From the NCBI RefSeq assembly GCF_002964605.1, contig NZ_PQDH01000003.1:558001-622000 (forward strand): DNA of 64,000 nt, read 5' to 3'. The DNA comes from Vallitalea okinawensis (GTDB lineage Bacteria; Bacillota; Clostridia; Lachnospirales; PQDH01). Both the position numbers and the translations under genes were made by a program. A model generated the notes under the pieces. That model was not told the DNA's origin and did no database searches. It worked only from the letters and a program-made list of their open reading frames with translations. Positions 53,399-61,337 of this stretch are shown one piece after another; the first letter of the stretch is position 1, and every line of letters begins with the position of its first letter.

Positions 53399-53899
53399 TT
53401 ATCTCAATAAGCCACTATTCTTAAGCATTTCATGTAAACTATCGTTATTCCGAGTGTCCTCATTTTGATCTAGACAACTAATCATTATTCCATTTTCAGA
53501 ATTTGAAATGGTTGGTCCCATTGGCATGAATGATACATGCATTTGCGGTCTCATATAACCTCTGTATAATTCTTGACCATCCAAATATAATGCAAATTGG
53601 TCAGGATAATAGATACCAAGAATTTTAGAACCACCCATGAATAGATCATCTTCCTTTTCATTAATTTCACGTGATGAAATCAACTCATCTTTAAAAGTAA
53701 TGGTATGGGTATCCCACTCATAATTCAAAATATCTTCACCAGTAAATATAGGTTTTTCATCAATTATAAAATTGTGAGTTCCCTTAACATGTCTTAGAAT
53801 ATAGAGTTCTAGTCTAGCAGCATTATTATCGTTGCTCTCACAGGCGGATAGAACAAATAATGAACATACTATTATAAAAACTTTTAAAACACGTCTCAT
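53399..53899 (-). CDS. Lipoprotein of unknown function
   Basis: The 166-residue protein has a typical lipoprotein signal (VLKVFIIVCSLFVLSAC) with Cys about residue 19. The mature part contains DILNYEWDTHTITFKDEL, LYLDGQELYRGYMRPQMHV and a C-terminal helix with SLHEMLKNSG. It probably sits on the outer membrane face. GGAGAAAT precedes the ATG. I recognise no domain. Confidence 0.75.
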   Translation of the reverse strand: MRRVLKVFIIVCSLFVLSACESNDNNAARLELYILRHVKGTHNFIIDEKPIFTGEDILNYEWDTHTITFKDELISSREINEKEDDLFMGGSKILGIYYPDQFALYLDGQELYRGYMRPQMHVSFMPMGPTISNSENGIMISCLDQNEDTRNNDSLHEMLKNSGLLR

Positions 53900-53949
53900 A
53901 ATTTCTCCTTTTATAATTTTATAACATACTAACTTTTATTATTATCATT

Positions 53950-54042
53950 CTAGTTTTTTTGTAGTGCTTCAACTTTATGATAATGCCAGCTGTACATACT
54001 ATCTGGATCTAAGTCGTAAAGTTTTATTATGTATCCTTTCAT
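53950..54042 (-). CDS. Possible 30-residue peptide or gene remnant
   Basis: An ATG at 54042 encodes a protein-like sequence MKGYIIKLYDLDPDSMYSWH then YHKVEALQKN. The ribosome binding site is poor, so it may be the start of a lost gene and not a working peptide. Confidence 0.3.
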   Translation of the reverse strand: MKGYIIKLYDLDPDSMYSWHYHKVEALQKN

Positions 54043-54075
54043 GCTTGATCAATTGCTTTATGTACAAGATACTTC

Positions 54076-54576
54076 CTATAAAACTTTAGTAAAACCTATT
54101 GCTAAATCATCATCTATTTCAGTTTTCTCAAAATACTTATAGAAATGATTATCTTTTGAAATACCTTCTCCATCTGGGATATATCCTAATTTCACATAAA
54201 GTCTTTGAGCTTGCCCATACCCTTTCAAAACACCGACTCTAATACCAACTTCTTTACTTTTTTTCTTAACTACTTCTTCAGCTATTAGTAGAAGCTTCCT
54301 GCCAATACCTTTTCTTTGGAATTTTTCTAATACATTAAAATCCATTAATTCTGGTAGATTTCTTTTTTTAAATACGATATAATCCGAATTCCACACAATA
54401 GTTATATATCCAGCAAATTCATTATTATATTCAGCTACTAAAATATATCTCTTACCCAATTCTTGCTCTTCATAATAATTAATATATTGCTCAATTGGTT
54501 TATTCCACCCTTGTTCTACGAATGCTTTTGATATTTGAACAGCATCGTCTTTTGTCAAATTTCTAATTTCAATCAT
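54076..54576 (-). CDS. GNAT acetyltransferase
   Basis: The 166-residue protein has IEIRNLTKDDAVQISKAFVE at the start, then MDFNVLEKFQRKGIGRKLLL as the acetyl-CoA site and GQAQRLYVKLGYIPDGEG as the final motif. A last helix (KYFEKTEIDDDLAIGFTKVL) extends beyond the core. GGGAGATGC precedes the ATG. It lies 41 bases behind the GNAT gene at 54618. The substrate is unknown. Confidence 0.9.
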   Translation of the reverse strand: MIEIRNLTKDDAVQISKAFVEQGWNKPIEQYINYYEEQELGKRYILVAEYNNEFAGYITIVWNSDYIVFKKRNLPELMDFNVLEKFQRKGIGRKLLLIAEEVVKKKSKEVGIRVGVLKGYGQAQRLYVKLGYIPDGEGISKDNHFYKYFEKTEIDDDLAIGFTKVL

Positions 54577-54617
54577 TATAGCATCTCCCTACTAATTTGG
54601 TTGTCAGCATACTAAGC

Positions 54618-55094
54618 TCATAATATACGCTTATTCCATTCTTCTTTAGTAATTTGCATTCTATCATCAATTTCTTTTAATCCAAGTTTGAATAGCGGAG
54701 CAACTTGCTCTTTCCATTCCAAAACATTATGCGTATCAATAGCTACTATATCAAAGTTGTTAAATGCATATTGAATCATTAATTCTAAGGCTTCAATATC
54801 TTCATCGTCCTGATTATGGGCTAATGTAAACCCATGACCTAAATCAAGATGTTTATCTTCATTTATATTATTGAATGAAATAAAACCAATCATTTTGCCA
54901 TCAACTTTTCTACACACAGCCCAATACTTATCGTTTCCAGCAAAAAATTCTGCTACGCTACGACACCCCTCTGAATCAGTTGGCCATTTTTCCCAAGCAT
55001 CAAAACCCGTACTTTCCTTGTAGATAGTATATTCTTTTAGATCTTCCCCATCATTTGGCAAAAACCTTCTAATAGATAACCTATTTGTTTCCAT
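54618..55094 (-). CDS. GNAT acetyltransferase, RimJ/RimL type
   Basis: The 158-residue protein begins METNRLSIRRFLPNDGEDLK, as in the 21622 protein. The middle and end diverge: the cofactor loop reads GHGFTLAHNQDDEDIEALEL in place of a GxGxA/G loop, and the final motif is weak. It may be a GNAT that has lost acetyl-CoA binding, or may use it differently. It lies 41 bases upstream of the GNAT gene at 54076. The fold is inferred from the first half. Confidence 0.7.
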   Translation of the reverse strand: METNRLSIRRFLPNDGEDLKEYTIYKESTGFDAWEKWPTDSEGCRSVAEFFAGNDKYWAVCRKVDGKMIGFISFNNINEDKHLDLGHGFTLAHNQDDEDIEALELMIQYAFNNFDIVAIDTHNVLEWKEQVAPLFKLGLKEIDDRMQITKEEWNKRIL

Positions 55095-55106
55095 GTTGAC
55101 CCTCCT

Positions 55107-55262
55107 TCAATATAAAAATAATGTGGCAACTCCTAAGCCAGATGGCTCTTTTAGTTTTTTCCACCTCTTTGCCAAAAGTTCATGACTTAAGTTATTATCA
55201 GTAGGCTGAATTTTTTGACATATTTCATTAGAATAATCCCCTTTAGTAACTTTAATGCTCAT
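55107..55262 (-). CDS. Possible 51-residue protein or coding remnant
   Basis: The frame from ATG at 55262 reads MSIKVTKGDYSNEICQKIQP, then LLAKRWKKLKEPSGLGVATL. It starts seven bases after the stop of the 55269 gene. There is no ribosome binding site beyond what coupling might supply. It looks more like a broken C-terminus than an independent gene, though a real small protein cannot be excluded. Confidence 0.3.
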   Translation of the reverse strand: MSIKVTKGDYSNEICQKIQPTDNNLSHELLAKRWKKLKEPSGLGVATLFLY

Positions 55263-55268
55263 TTATCT

Positions 55269-55520
55269 TTACTTAACAATTCTACATGCTAATTCATAGT
55301 TATCTTTATGTACATAAATATAATATTGATATGTATATTCTAAGTTTTGTGCACAAGTACGAGTTTTACATCTAAATGAACCTAGGACTACAGAATTATT
55401 CCTATTAATTACTTTTGTCTTGAATTTTATACCATTCAAACCTAATTTACTGATAATTTCGTCATAATCTTTCATTGAATAACCCATATAGATCTCTTTT
55501 TGATTCCATATTGCAATCAT
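55269..55520 (-). CDS. Small hypothetical protein, 83 residues
   Basis: The protein has SMKDYDEIISKLGLNGIKFK, VVLGSFRCKTRTCAQNLEYT and a final YYIYVHKDNYELACRIVK, an alpha/beta pattern typical of small putative signal-transducing or DUF2007-like proteins. I cannot confirm a family. GGGGGGAG precedes the ATG. The remnant frame 55107-55262 lies directly after it. Confidence 0.55.
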   Translation of the reverse strand: MIAIWNQKEIYMGYSMKDYDEIISKLGLNGIKFKTKVINRNNSVVLGSFRCKTRTCAQNLEYTYQYYIYVHKDNYELACRIVK

Positions 55521-55572
55521 AGAACTCCCCCCGTTTACATCTTTAATATGATCTTATAAGCTCTACCCTACA

Positions 55573-55648
55573 AGAGAAGTGACTAACGTCACGCTTCAAG
55601 TATGTGCAAGAAAGTATGGTTCCTTGCGAGCAAAACGCAGTACTTTCT
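55573..55648. repeat. Dispersed repeat, copy B
   Basis: The segment shares AAGTGACTAACGT, TTCAAGT and GTATGG(T)CCTTGCGAGCAAAAC with the repeat at 22872-23021. Its right part has an AGAAAGTA/TACTTTCT stem around the same conserved loop. The left part can fold as GTGAC-TAAC-GTCAC. Terminator copy 4 lies directly to its right. The whole 362-base gap 55521-55882 holds only this, the terminator and one short frame. Confidence 0.6.
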
Positions 55649-55664
55649 ACACTATAAAAAATAA

Positions 55665-55693
55665 CCACTTAGTTTGCTATACATTGTGGTCAT
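55665..55693 (-). terminator. Intrinsic terminator, conserved copy 4 of 4
   Basis: The minus strand has ATGACCAC pairing with GTGGTTAT over a 7-base outer loop extension, then TTTTTT. It lies 190 bases behind the methyltransferase stop and next to repeat copy B. Confidence 0.75.
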
Positions 55694-55759
55694 TAATCTA
55701 TCTCTTTAATGTCAAATTATATTTACTTTTTTTGTCTCAATTCATTTAAATCTTATAAT

Positions 55760-55822
55760 CTAATACGTATTAATTTTAGTAAAGTCTTGTATTGATTTAT
55801 TGCTACATCTAGTATACATCAT
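55760..55822 (-). CDS. Possible 20-residue peptide with a strong ribosome binding site
   Basis: An ATG pair at 55822 has GGAGG five bases upstream, as good as any gene here, and encodes MMYTRCSNKSIQDFTKINTY. It is either a real small peptide or the surviving 5' end of a deleted gene. Confidence 0.35.
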   Translation of the reverse strand: MMYTRCSNKSIQDFTKINTY

Positions 55823-55882
55823 AATTGCCTCCATTAATAGCCTTATCAGCTAAAAGTTAGAAGATGTTTCTCATTTTTTAGC

Positions 55883-56545
55883 TTATCCTTCTTTTCTATA
55901 TACCATAAGATACCGCCAGTACAAAAGTCTTTTTATTTTTATATTCCCGCTTAAATATTGTCGATAAATTTTCTTAAGTACACCATATTCCATATAGTTA
56001 TCAATATGACTATGTTCTTCCCATGCCTCTATTTCTTCTCTATTGTCTTTAAATCTGCCACATTTAATTCTTTTAACTATTAAGTTAGTAGGAACTGCTA
56101 TAAAATCTAGGATACTATCGATTAATCCTTTTCTTTCATACAAATCTAGTACAATTAATACGCCATTATCCTTTAATAATCTTTTTACTTTTGGTAAAGC
56201 AGACTGTAATTCTAGATGATGAAATGTCGCAATGCTAACAATATAATCATATCTTATTTCTTCATCTAGTTCATCAAAATCTTGCACTACATATTTGATA
56301 TTCTTACTTGAATGTCTCTTTTTTGCTTCTTCAATCATTATGGGAGATAGATCAATACCATAAACCATCGAAACTTTATTAGCGAATTTTTCAGTAAATT
56401 CACCAGTTCCACAGCCTATATCCAAACCTATTCCTTTTATATTGTCTACTTCTTTAATTAGTAATTTTTTATAGTGTTGATTATGATCCCAATTATCCTC
56501 TAATAAAGCAATTCTATTAAAGCTTTTTATAATATCTTCTTTCAT
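55883..56545 (-). CDS. Class I SAM-dependent methyltransferase
   Basis: The 220-residue protein has motif I KGIGLDIGCGTGEFTEKFAN, then YGIDLSPIMIEEAKKRH, VVQDFDELDEEIRYDYIVSI and LPKVKRLLKDNGVLIVLD. This is a complete Methyltransf_11/25 core, with a C-terminal helical extension (RQYLSGNIKIKRLLYWRYLM). The acceptor is probably a small molecule. GGGATACTT precedes the ATG. Terminator copy 4 lies 190 bases downstream, after a short frame. Confidence 0.9.
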   Translation of the reverse strand: MKEDIIKSFNRIALLEDNWDHNQHYKKLLIKEVDNIKGIGLDIGCGTGEFTEKFANKVSMVYGIDLSPIMIEEAKKRHSSKNIKYVVQDFDELDEEIRYDYIVSIATFHHLELQSALPKVKRLLKDNGVLIVLDLYERKGLIDSILDFIAVPTNLIVKRIKCGRFKDNREEIEAWEEHSHIDNYMEYGVLKKIYRQYLSGNIKIKRLLYWRYLMVYRKEG

Positions 56546-56586
56546 AAGTATCCCTCTATTTCTTCTTTACATTATAGGCTAATACT

Positions 56587-57237
56587 CTATTTACTATATA
56601 ATATATTTTTTATGTACAGTGACTCTTCAGATATAAATTCCTGTATATTTAAAAGTGTTACATATTTATTATGGGTTACATCTATCGTTTCTCTATCTGT
56701 AAATTGATCGTTTAATAGAGACTGTTTCATTTCATTGACCTCATGGCTATTAACAAAACCAGGTATATCATACGCCGTGGATTCTTTCAACATACTCCAC
56801 ATTATTTCTCGGTTCGGGAATAAATATAACTCATAATCAATAGCAAAAGATTCTTGGTGATAGAGACTCCCCATACCGTTTTTTAACTTTTCCTTATTCT
56901 TTGAGAAGAATGGCATCCATACTTTTATATTATTTTGTATATCCGCAAGTATGTGGCAGCAATACCCATAGATGAAATCAACTGCTTCAGTATCGCTATA
57001 TTTACTTAAAAAGCTTAATACATTTTCTAACCATTCAGTATTATTTGTAACTCTACCCCATCTTTCATTACCAATACACAGATGACTATCAAATTTCATG
57101 TTACTATTATAGTTATCTCTAAAATGGACTGAATCAGGTGCTATAGAACCCAATAAAAAATCATAAGGATTTTTTATTTGCGGTGTACTAGTCAAAATAT
57201 TGTATGCTATATGAAGGTGCGTCATAGCAAAAGGCAT
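56587..57237 (-). CDS. Zinc-dependent phospholipase C-fold protein (PF00882-like)
   Basis: The 216-residue protein has MTHLHIAYNILTS with His ligands, FLLGSIAPDSVHFRDNYNSN, KFDSHLCIGNERW and VDFIYGYCCHILADIQNNIK. These are the spaced His/Asp metal-binding motifs of PF00882-like hydrolases. It has no signal peptide, so it is unlikely to be a secreted toxin and more likely acts in the cytoplasm. GGGAGATATG precedes the ATG. A distant membrane relative is encoded at 59186. Confidence 0.8.
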   Translation of the reverse strand: MPFAMTHLHIAYNILTSTPQIKNPYDFLLGSIAPDSVHFRDNYNSNMKFDSHLCIGNERWGRVTNNTEWLENVLSFLSKYSDTEAVDFIYGYCCHILADIQNNIKVWMPFFSKNKEKLKNGMGSLYHQESFAIDYELYLFPNREIMWSMLKESTAYDIPGFVNSHEVNEMKQSLLNDQFTDRETIDVTHNKYVTLLNIQEFISEESLYIKNILYSK

Positions 57238-57306
57238 TGGCCATATCTCCCTTCTCTCTTGTAGATTAAAATTTTCTTTATTTTAATAACTGAGATATAT
57301 TATCTA

Positions 57307-58086
57307 TTATTTGATAACTAAAGAATACGTTACATACTCTTTATCAAAATGATATCCTAACTTTTCGGCTAAAGATACAGATTCTCTATTAGCTGCATCC
57401 CAACTTGGATATAACCCTTTATCTAAGCAATCCAAGATTAACTTCGACGCACAGATATATGCCAATCCTTTCCTACGATACTCCTTTTTTGTATCGATCT
57501 CAATTTCGATTCCTTTACTATATACTGTATATGATGATGCACCGCAAACTACCTGTTCATCATGCACTATGACATACCCTACTCCAATATTGTTAAAGTC
57601 ATCATATGTGGCAAAATTAGAACATAATGATTCAGACCACTCTTCAGACTTAACCATACTATAAATCTGTTCATCTATTTTTCTAATTTGATATGAATCA
57701 GATAGTTGTTGAATATTAGAAACTAAGAGCTCTTTATCAAATACATTATCTTCTTTTTTTATAGCATAACGCATAAACTTCTTCAGATTATCCTTATGTA
57801 CAGATTCAATTAACGTCTCCCACTCTTCATTCTGTGGTATAACTAATATACATTCTGGTGTATACTTACTAGGAAAATTTTTTACTAGATCTTTATTTGG
57901 AACACCACCAAAAAAGCAAAAGTCTCCAATAATGATCTGAGCTGACTGTGGATGCTCAATACTATCAGCCCATGCATTCCCCATATAGCCTTCTAAACAA
58001 GACCATATAAGTGTTTCATTCCAATTTTCAAATAACGATACTATTTTACCCATATTTTTCTGATCTACTTTATATATAAATCTCAC
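57307..58086 (-). CDS. GNAT_acetyltran (PF12746) family acetyltransferase
   Basis: The 259-residue protein is the third ZmaR-like GNAT here. It has LIWSCLEGYMGNAWADSIEH in the N-terminal part, GIEIEIDTKKEYRRKGLAYI as acetyl-CoA loop and LYPSWDAANRESVSLAEKLG as the tail. The start is a GTG with a poorly spaced AGG, so the real start could differ by a few codons. It lies six bases behind the HAD gene upstream and is probably cotranscribed with it. Confidence 0.85.
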   Translation of the reverse strand: MRFIYKVDQKNMGKIVSLFENWNETLIWSCLEGYMGNAWADSIEHPQSAQIIIGDFCFFGGVPNKDLVKNFPSKYTPECILVIPQNEEWETLIESVHKDNLKKFMRYAIKKEDNVFDKELLVSNIQQLSDSYQIRKIDEQIYSMVKSEEWSESLCSNFATYDDFNNIGVGYVIVHDEQVVCGASSYTVYSKGIEIEIDTKKEYRRKGLAYICASKLILDCLDKGLYPSWDAANRESVSLAEKLGYHFDKEYVTYSLVIK

Positions 58087-58092
58087 ACCTAT

Positions 58093-58776
58093 CTATAAAA
58101 TGTTTTTTATCTCTTCAAAATTTTCTATGTAGTAATCAGCATATTCATTAAATGTATTCAACTGCTCTATGTCTCTTTTAATAAAATGTCCTGCCTGTAT
58201 TGTCTTCATCCCCATATTCTTTGCTCCACTAAGTTCTTCTGAGCCACCATCTCCTATGAACATACAATTTTCTGGCTTAACATTCATCTTATCTAATGCA
58301 ATTTCATAGATTTTTGGATGTGGTTTTAAATACCCAACTTCGTATGAAAATATTGCAGTTTCAAAAATGTAATCCAGTGGAGACTCTTTCCAAAACATGA
58401 CATCAATAATATCTGCATTGCTTATTATGCATAGCCTTTTTCCTTTATCTTTTAGATACAAAAGTACGTCAAGTATTGTATCCTCTATATTCATGATAGC
58501 TCCTTTGAATCGTTCTTCTCTTAAATTCTGAATTAATTGTATTTTATATTCATCAAGGTTAATGCCTATACTATCAAGGATTCTTTCTATTATTTTTCTT
58601 GAGTTTCTTACTTTACCTACAGCTCTCTCATTATATAACTCAATATCTTCTGAGTACTTTTCCCATTCTATCTGAGTGATTCCTAAAACATCATACTCAT
58701 TACTCTCATTAGAATATTGAGGATTTGTAAGTGTATAAAATAAATCAAAAAATATTACATCAATGTTATTGTTCAT
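58093..58776 (-). CDS. HAD-family hydrolase
   Basis: The 227-residue protein has the catalytic DVIFFDLFYTLTNPQY (motif I, DLFYTL), motif II RLCIISNADI, motif III EVGYLKPHPKIYEIAL and motif IV CMFIGDGGSEELSGAKNMGM. An alpha-helical C1 cap lies between motifs I and II. It resembles YjjG/haloacid-dehalogenase-type phosphatases. GGGGGAAAT precedes the ATG. It is followed after six bases by the PF12746 GNAT gene. Confidence 0.9.
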   Translation of the reverse strand: MNNNIDVIFFDLFYTLTNPQYSNESNEYDVLGITQIEWEKYSEDIELYNERAVGKVRNSRKIIERILDSIGINLDEYKIQLIQNLREERFKGAIMNIEDTILDVLLYLKDKGKRLCIISNADIIDVMFWKESPLDYIFETAIFSYEVGYLKPHPKIYEIALDKMNVKPENCMFIGDGGSEELSGAKNMGMKTIQAGHFIKRDIEQLNTFNEYADYYIENFEEIKNIL

Positions 58777-58792
58777 ATTTCCCCCTGCACTA

Positions 58793-59134
58793 TTAGTTAG
58801 ATTGATGACATGAACAGATTATTTTTTTCAAAGTATCCAGTGGCAATTCTTGATTATCAAATATCTGCAGCATCCCTTTTGGTGTTATTTTATAGTCTAA
58901 CAATTCATCTTTATACTGAACTACTGTATCTGCAATGAAGTTCATATGGTCACCAAAAACACGAATTACGATCGAAAAGTCATCAGTATAAAAACAAGGA
59001 ACTTTTGTCCACATTTTTTCATCAATCTCTGAAACGCTATCGTGAATTAATGTTCGAATTATTTCTAATCGTTTTATCTTTTCTGAATCATATTTTGCAA
59101 TATACTCTGTTACTTCCTGACTTCTTTTTTTCAT
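58793..59134 (-). CDS. DUF1801-family protein
   Basis: The roughly 113-residue protein has VTEYIAKYDSEKIKRLEIIR, DEKMWTKVPCFYTDDFSIVI and LLDYKITPKGMLQIFDNQE, matching the YdhG-like DUF1801 fold. The family's function is not known. The ATG at 59134 has GGGGGTAC before it; the frame seven codons further upstream lacks a site. It lies 16 bases behind the HAD gene and is probably cotranscribed with it. Confidence 0.82.
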   Translation of the reverse strand: MKKRSQEVTEYIAKYDSEKIKRLEIIRTLIHDSVSEIDEKMWTKVPCFYTDDFSIVIRVFGDHMNFIADTVVQYKDELLDYKITPKGMLQIFDNQELPLDTLKKIICSCHQSN

Positions 59135-59185
59135 AGTACCCCCTATTATAAACAATATTTCTCTTCAGTTTCCTTGATACTTCTT

Positions 59186-59947
59186 CTATTTCTTCGATAA
59201 AATGAACGATTTTTTATTAATCTTATATCTTAATGATATTATACAAATACTGATAAAACAACTATTTATACCTGTAATTATAAGTCTACCTATAGAAAAA
59301 TCATTCCATACTATAATAAACATGATGAAGATCAACCCACTTAAAATAATATTACTGCACCAAAAAAATAGTTTTGAACATCTATCTCGTTCTGCTGAAT
59401 CAATATAGGCACTATCATTTCTCCAAAATATAAAAATCAGTAATAGTGTCACTAATCCAACTATTGTACTTCCATGTTGTAATAATTTATATACGGGAAC
59501 GTTAAAGTTTAAAAGACTAATCCTCTTATTTAAAACTGAGAACACCGTCACAAAATATGCCCCCTCGTGCGTAAAACTATCCCATAGAATGTGCGTTGCC
59601 ATCCCTAGCAAAGCAGAGTAGATAAAAATAACTAATTCTTTAAATGATCCAATCCTCCACCTTTGTCTAGCAAAAGAACTATACTTAGTTGAAAATGATT
59701 TTGGTAAATTAAATATGATTTCTTCTTTTAACAAATTGTGAAATAAGCATGTTATTATTAAAACTAGTGGTAAATTAAAATATAACTGCCCCAGTAAGGT
59801 ATGACCATGCAATCCAAATGGTTTGAAATGAATAAAATACTCAAAGTCAGGAGCCATTGAACCAATAACTAAAGAAGTTGCATTAAAATATTTACTTCTT
59901 TTCATCAATGGAATTACTACTGAAGGATGTGCAAATGTAAATGGCAA
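59186..59947 (-). CDS. DUF4184-family membrane protein
   Basis: The 253-residue protein begins MPFTFAHPSVVIPLMKRSKY, then VIGSMAPDFEYFIHF and GLHGHTLLGQLYFNLP. It has ALLGMATHILWDSFTHEGAY, with membrane helices between and after these motifs. The His and Asp residues recall the PF00882-like hydrolases. DUF4184 has no proven role. The start is a TTG, since the family start fits exactly and no ATG lies near. Confidence 0.87.
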   Translation of the reverse strand: MPFTFAHPSVVIPLMKRSKYFNATSLVIGSMAPDFEYFIHFKPFGLHGHTLLGQLYFNLPLVLIITCLFHNLLKEEIIFNLPKSFSTKYSSFARQRWRIGSFKELVIFIYSALLGMATHILWDSFTHEGAYFVTVFSVLNKRISLLNFNVPVYKLLQHGSTIVGLVTLLLIFIFWRNDSAYIDSAERDRCSKLFFWCSNIILSGLIFIMFIIVWNDFSIGRLIITGINSCFISICIISLRYKINKKSFILSKK

Positions 59948-60037
59948 TAACTACACCACCTTTCTTATCTTTAGTAATTTGCTCTTGGATATCATTCATT
60001 CTTTATACTAAATGGATATAATATAATATTAATACTA

Positions 60038-60484
60038 TTAATCCTTTTCAATAGTTTTTGTTCCAGTAGGAAATACAGTAATTGTATAGCTATATAGCAA
60101 TTTCTTTGTATTCTTATCCAATAAGCCAAAATTTAAGCTGATATACTCAAACCCGCCTGAGCACTCAAAATGATTATAAGTTTTCCCATGCTCCCAAGTA
60201 TAATTTATACTTTCCTCATCAAAGACATGAAAAGCCCATTGAGGATTATTTTCTCCCATGAATCTTAGCCCACTAATATGAAGATAGAATTTATAGCCTT
60301 CTGGTATGGTTTTAGGCACGGTGAAGCTTAATAAATCTTTAATTGGATCATAATTAACCGAGTTATAAAAGCTATCCTTAATATCTGTCTCCTTAGAATG
60401 TATAGATGCTAACACCATTATTGTTGTAATCGTTGATATTAATACAATCAATAAAATAATTACTCCTATCTTCTTCTTTTTCAA
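60038..60484 (-). CDS. Membrane-anchored extracytoplasmic protein, unknown
   Basis: The 148-residue protein starts with a basic run and a membrane helix (GVIILLIVLISTITTIMVLA). A beta-rich outer domain follows, with DLLSFTVPKTIPEGYKFYLH and YISLNFGLLDKNTKKLLYSY. The start is a TTG with GGGGG upstream. It is probably cell-surface exposed. No family is recognised. Confidence 0.72.
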   Translation of the reverse strand: MKKKKIGVIILLIVLISTITTIMVLASIHSKETDIKDSFYNSVNYDPIKDLLSFTVPKTIPEGYKFYLHISGLRFMGENNPQWAFHVFDEESINYTWEHGKTYNHFECSGGFEYISLNFGLLDKNTKKLLYSYTITVFPTGTKTIEKD

Positions 60485-60676
60485 ATTTCTCTTTCCCCCA
60501 TAAAAACTAATTGATATTACTATTTGTATTATTAATTAGTTCAAAATAACACAAATGATTGCTATGCAAATACTATATGTAACAATCTAAACTAATCATT
60601 TAATATTTACATCAAATATCATGAGTTATTGATGTGAAGGAAACAGATATAATACTTTTTAAGAAATCAACTCATT

Positions 60677-61237
60677 TTAAAGTTCCAACTCTTCTCGTAG
60701 CATTTTTTTTATATTAAATCTAATATTATTTGGTAAATTTCCTTTTAGCGCTCTTTTTAGTAATTCAGGTTTCTGTACACCATTAGAATGAAGATAGTTT
60801 TCTATCATTTTCACTTTTGCTTTTCTATTGGGAATCAATTGATATATAACATACCAATCTTCTAGTGATGTCAATGGAATATCGATATCATTAATTTTAG
60901 CTGTCTTTACGATTGACTGGCAATCAAAGACATGTCTATATATTCCTTTTTCATGATTTATGCTCAGTCCTGCCATTACATCAATATCAATATCGTTAAT
61001 AATATATTCATAAAAATATTCAGTTGAGTAGGTACTTGTCTTTTCAAAGATCCTTTTTTCTCCTAAACTCCTAAGAGTCATATCTGCTTCTTGTATATCA
61101 TCTAAATTGATTAGAATATCGATATCATTCGGTTTTTCAATAAGCCCATAATGATTTAATAAAACAGATGCACCAACACCCCATAAAATACCATTTTCAT
61201 TTAATTCCCTACCAATATTACTTAAAGTACTAAACAT
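60677..61237 (-). CDS. Nucleotidyltransferase-fold protein
   Basis: The 186-residue protein has LWGVGASVLLNHYGL followed by KPNDIDILINLDDIQEADMT, where GxS and DxD give a nucleotidyltransferase-like active site. A second acidic strand (DIDIDVMAGL) supplies the third Asp. An EDWYVIYQLIPNRKAKVKMI helix follows. It resembles AbiEii/lincosamide-type nucleotidyltransferase-fold proteins. Its substrate is unknown. AGGTGATAG precedes the ATG. Confidence 0.78.
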   Translation of the reverse strand: MFSTLSNIGRELNENGILWGVGASVLLNHYGLIEKPNDIDILINLDDIQEADMTLRSLGEKRIFEKTSTYSTEYFYEYIINDIDIDVMAGLSINHEKGIYRHVFDCQSIVKTAKINDIDIPLTSLEDWYVIYQLIPNRKAKVKMIENYLHSNGVQKPELLKRALKGNLPNNIRFNIKKMLREELEL

Positions 61238-61337
61238 ACTATCACCTCATATCTATTATAACGTTAGCAATTAAAAAGTATGATCTATCTGAATCTACCA
61301 AAACAGATGAAACCAATAGTCATAGGCTAAATCATAT

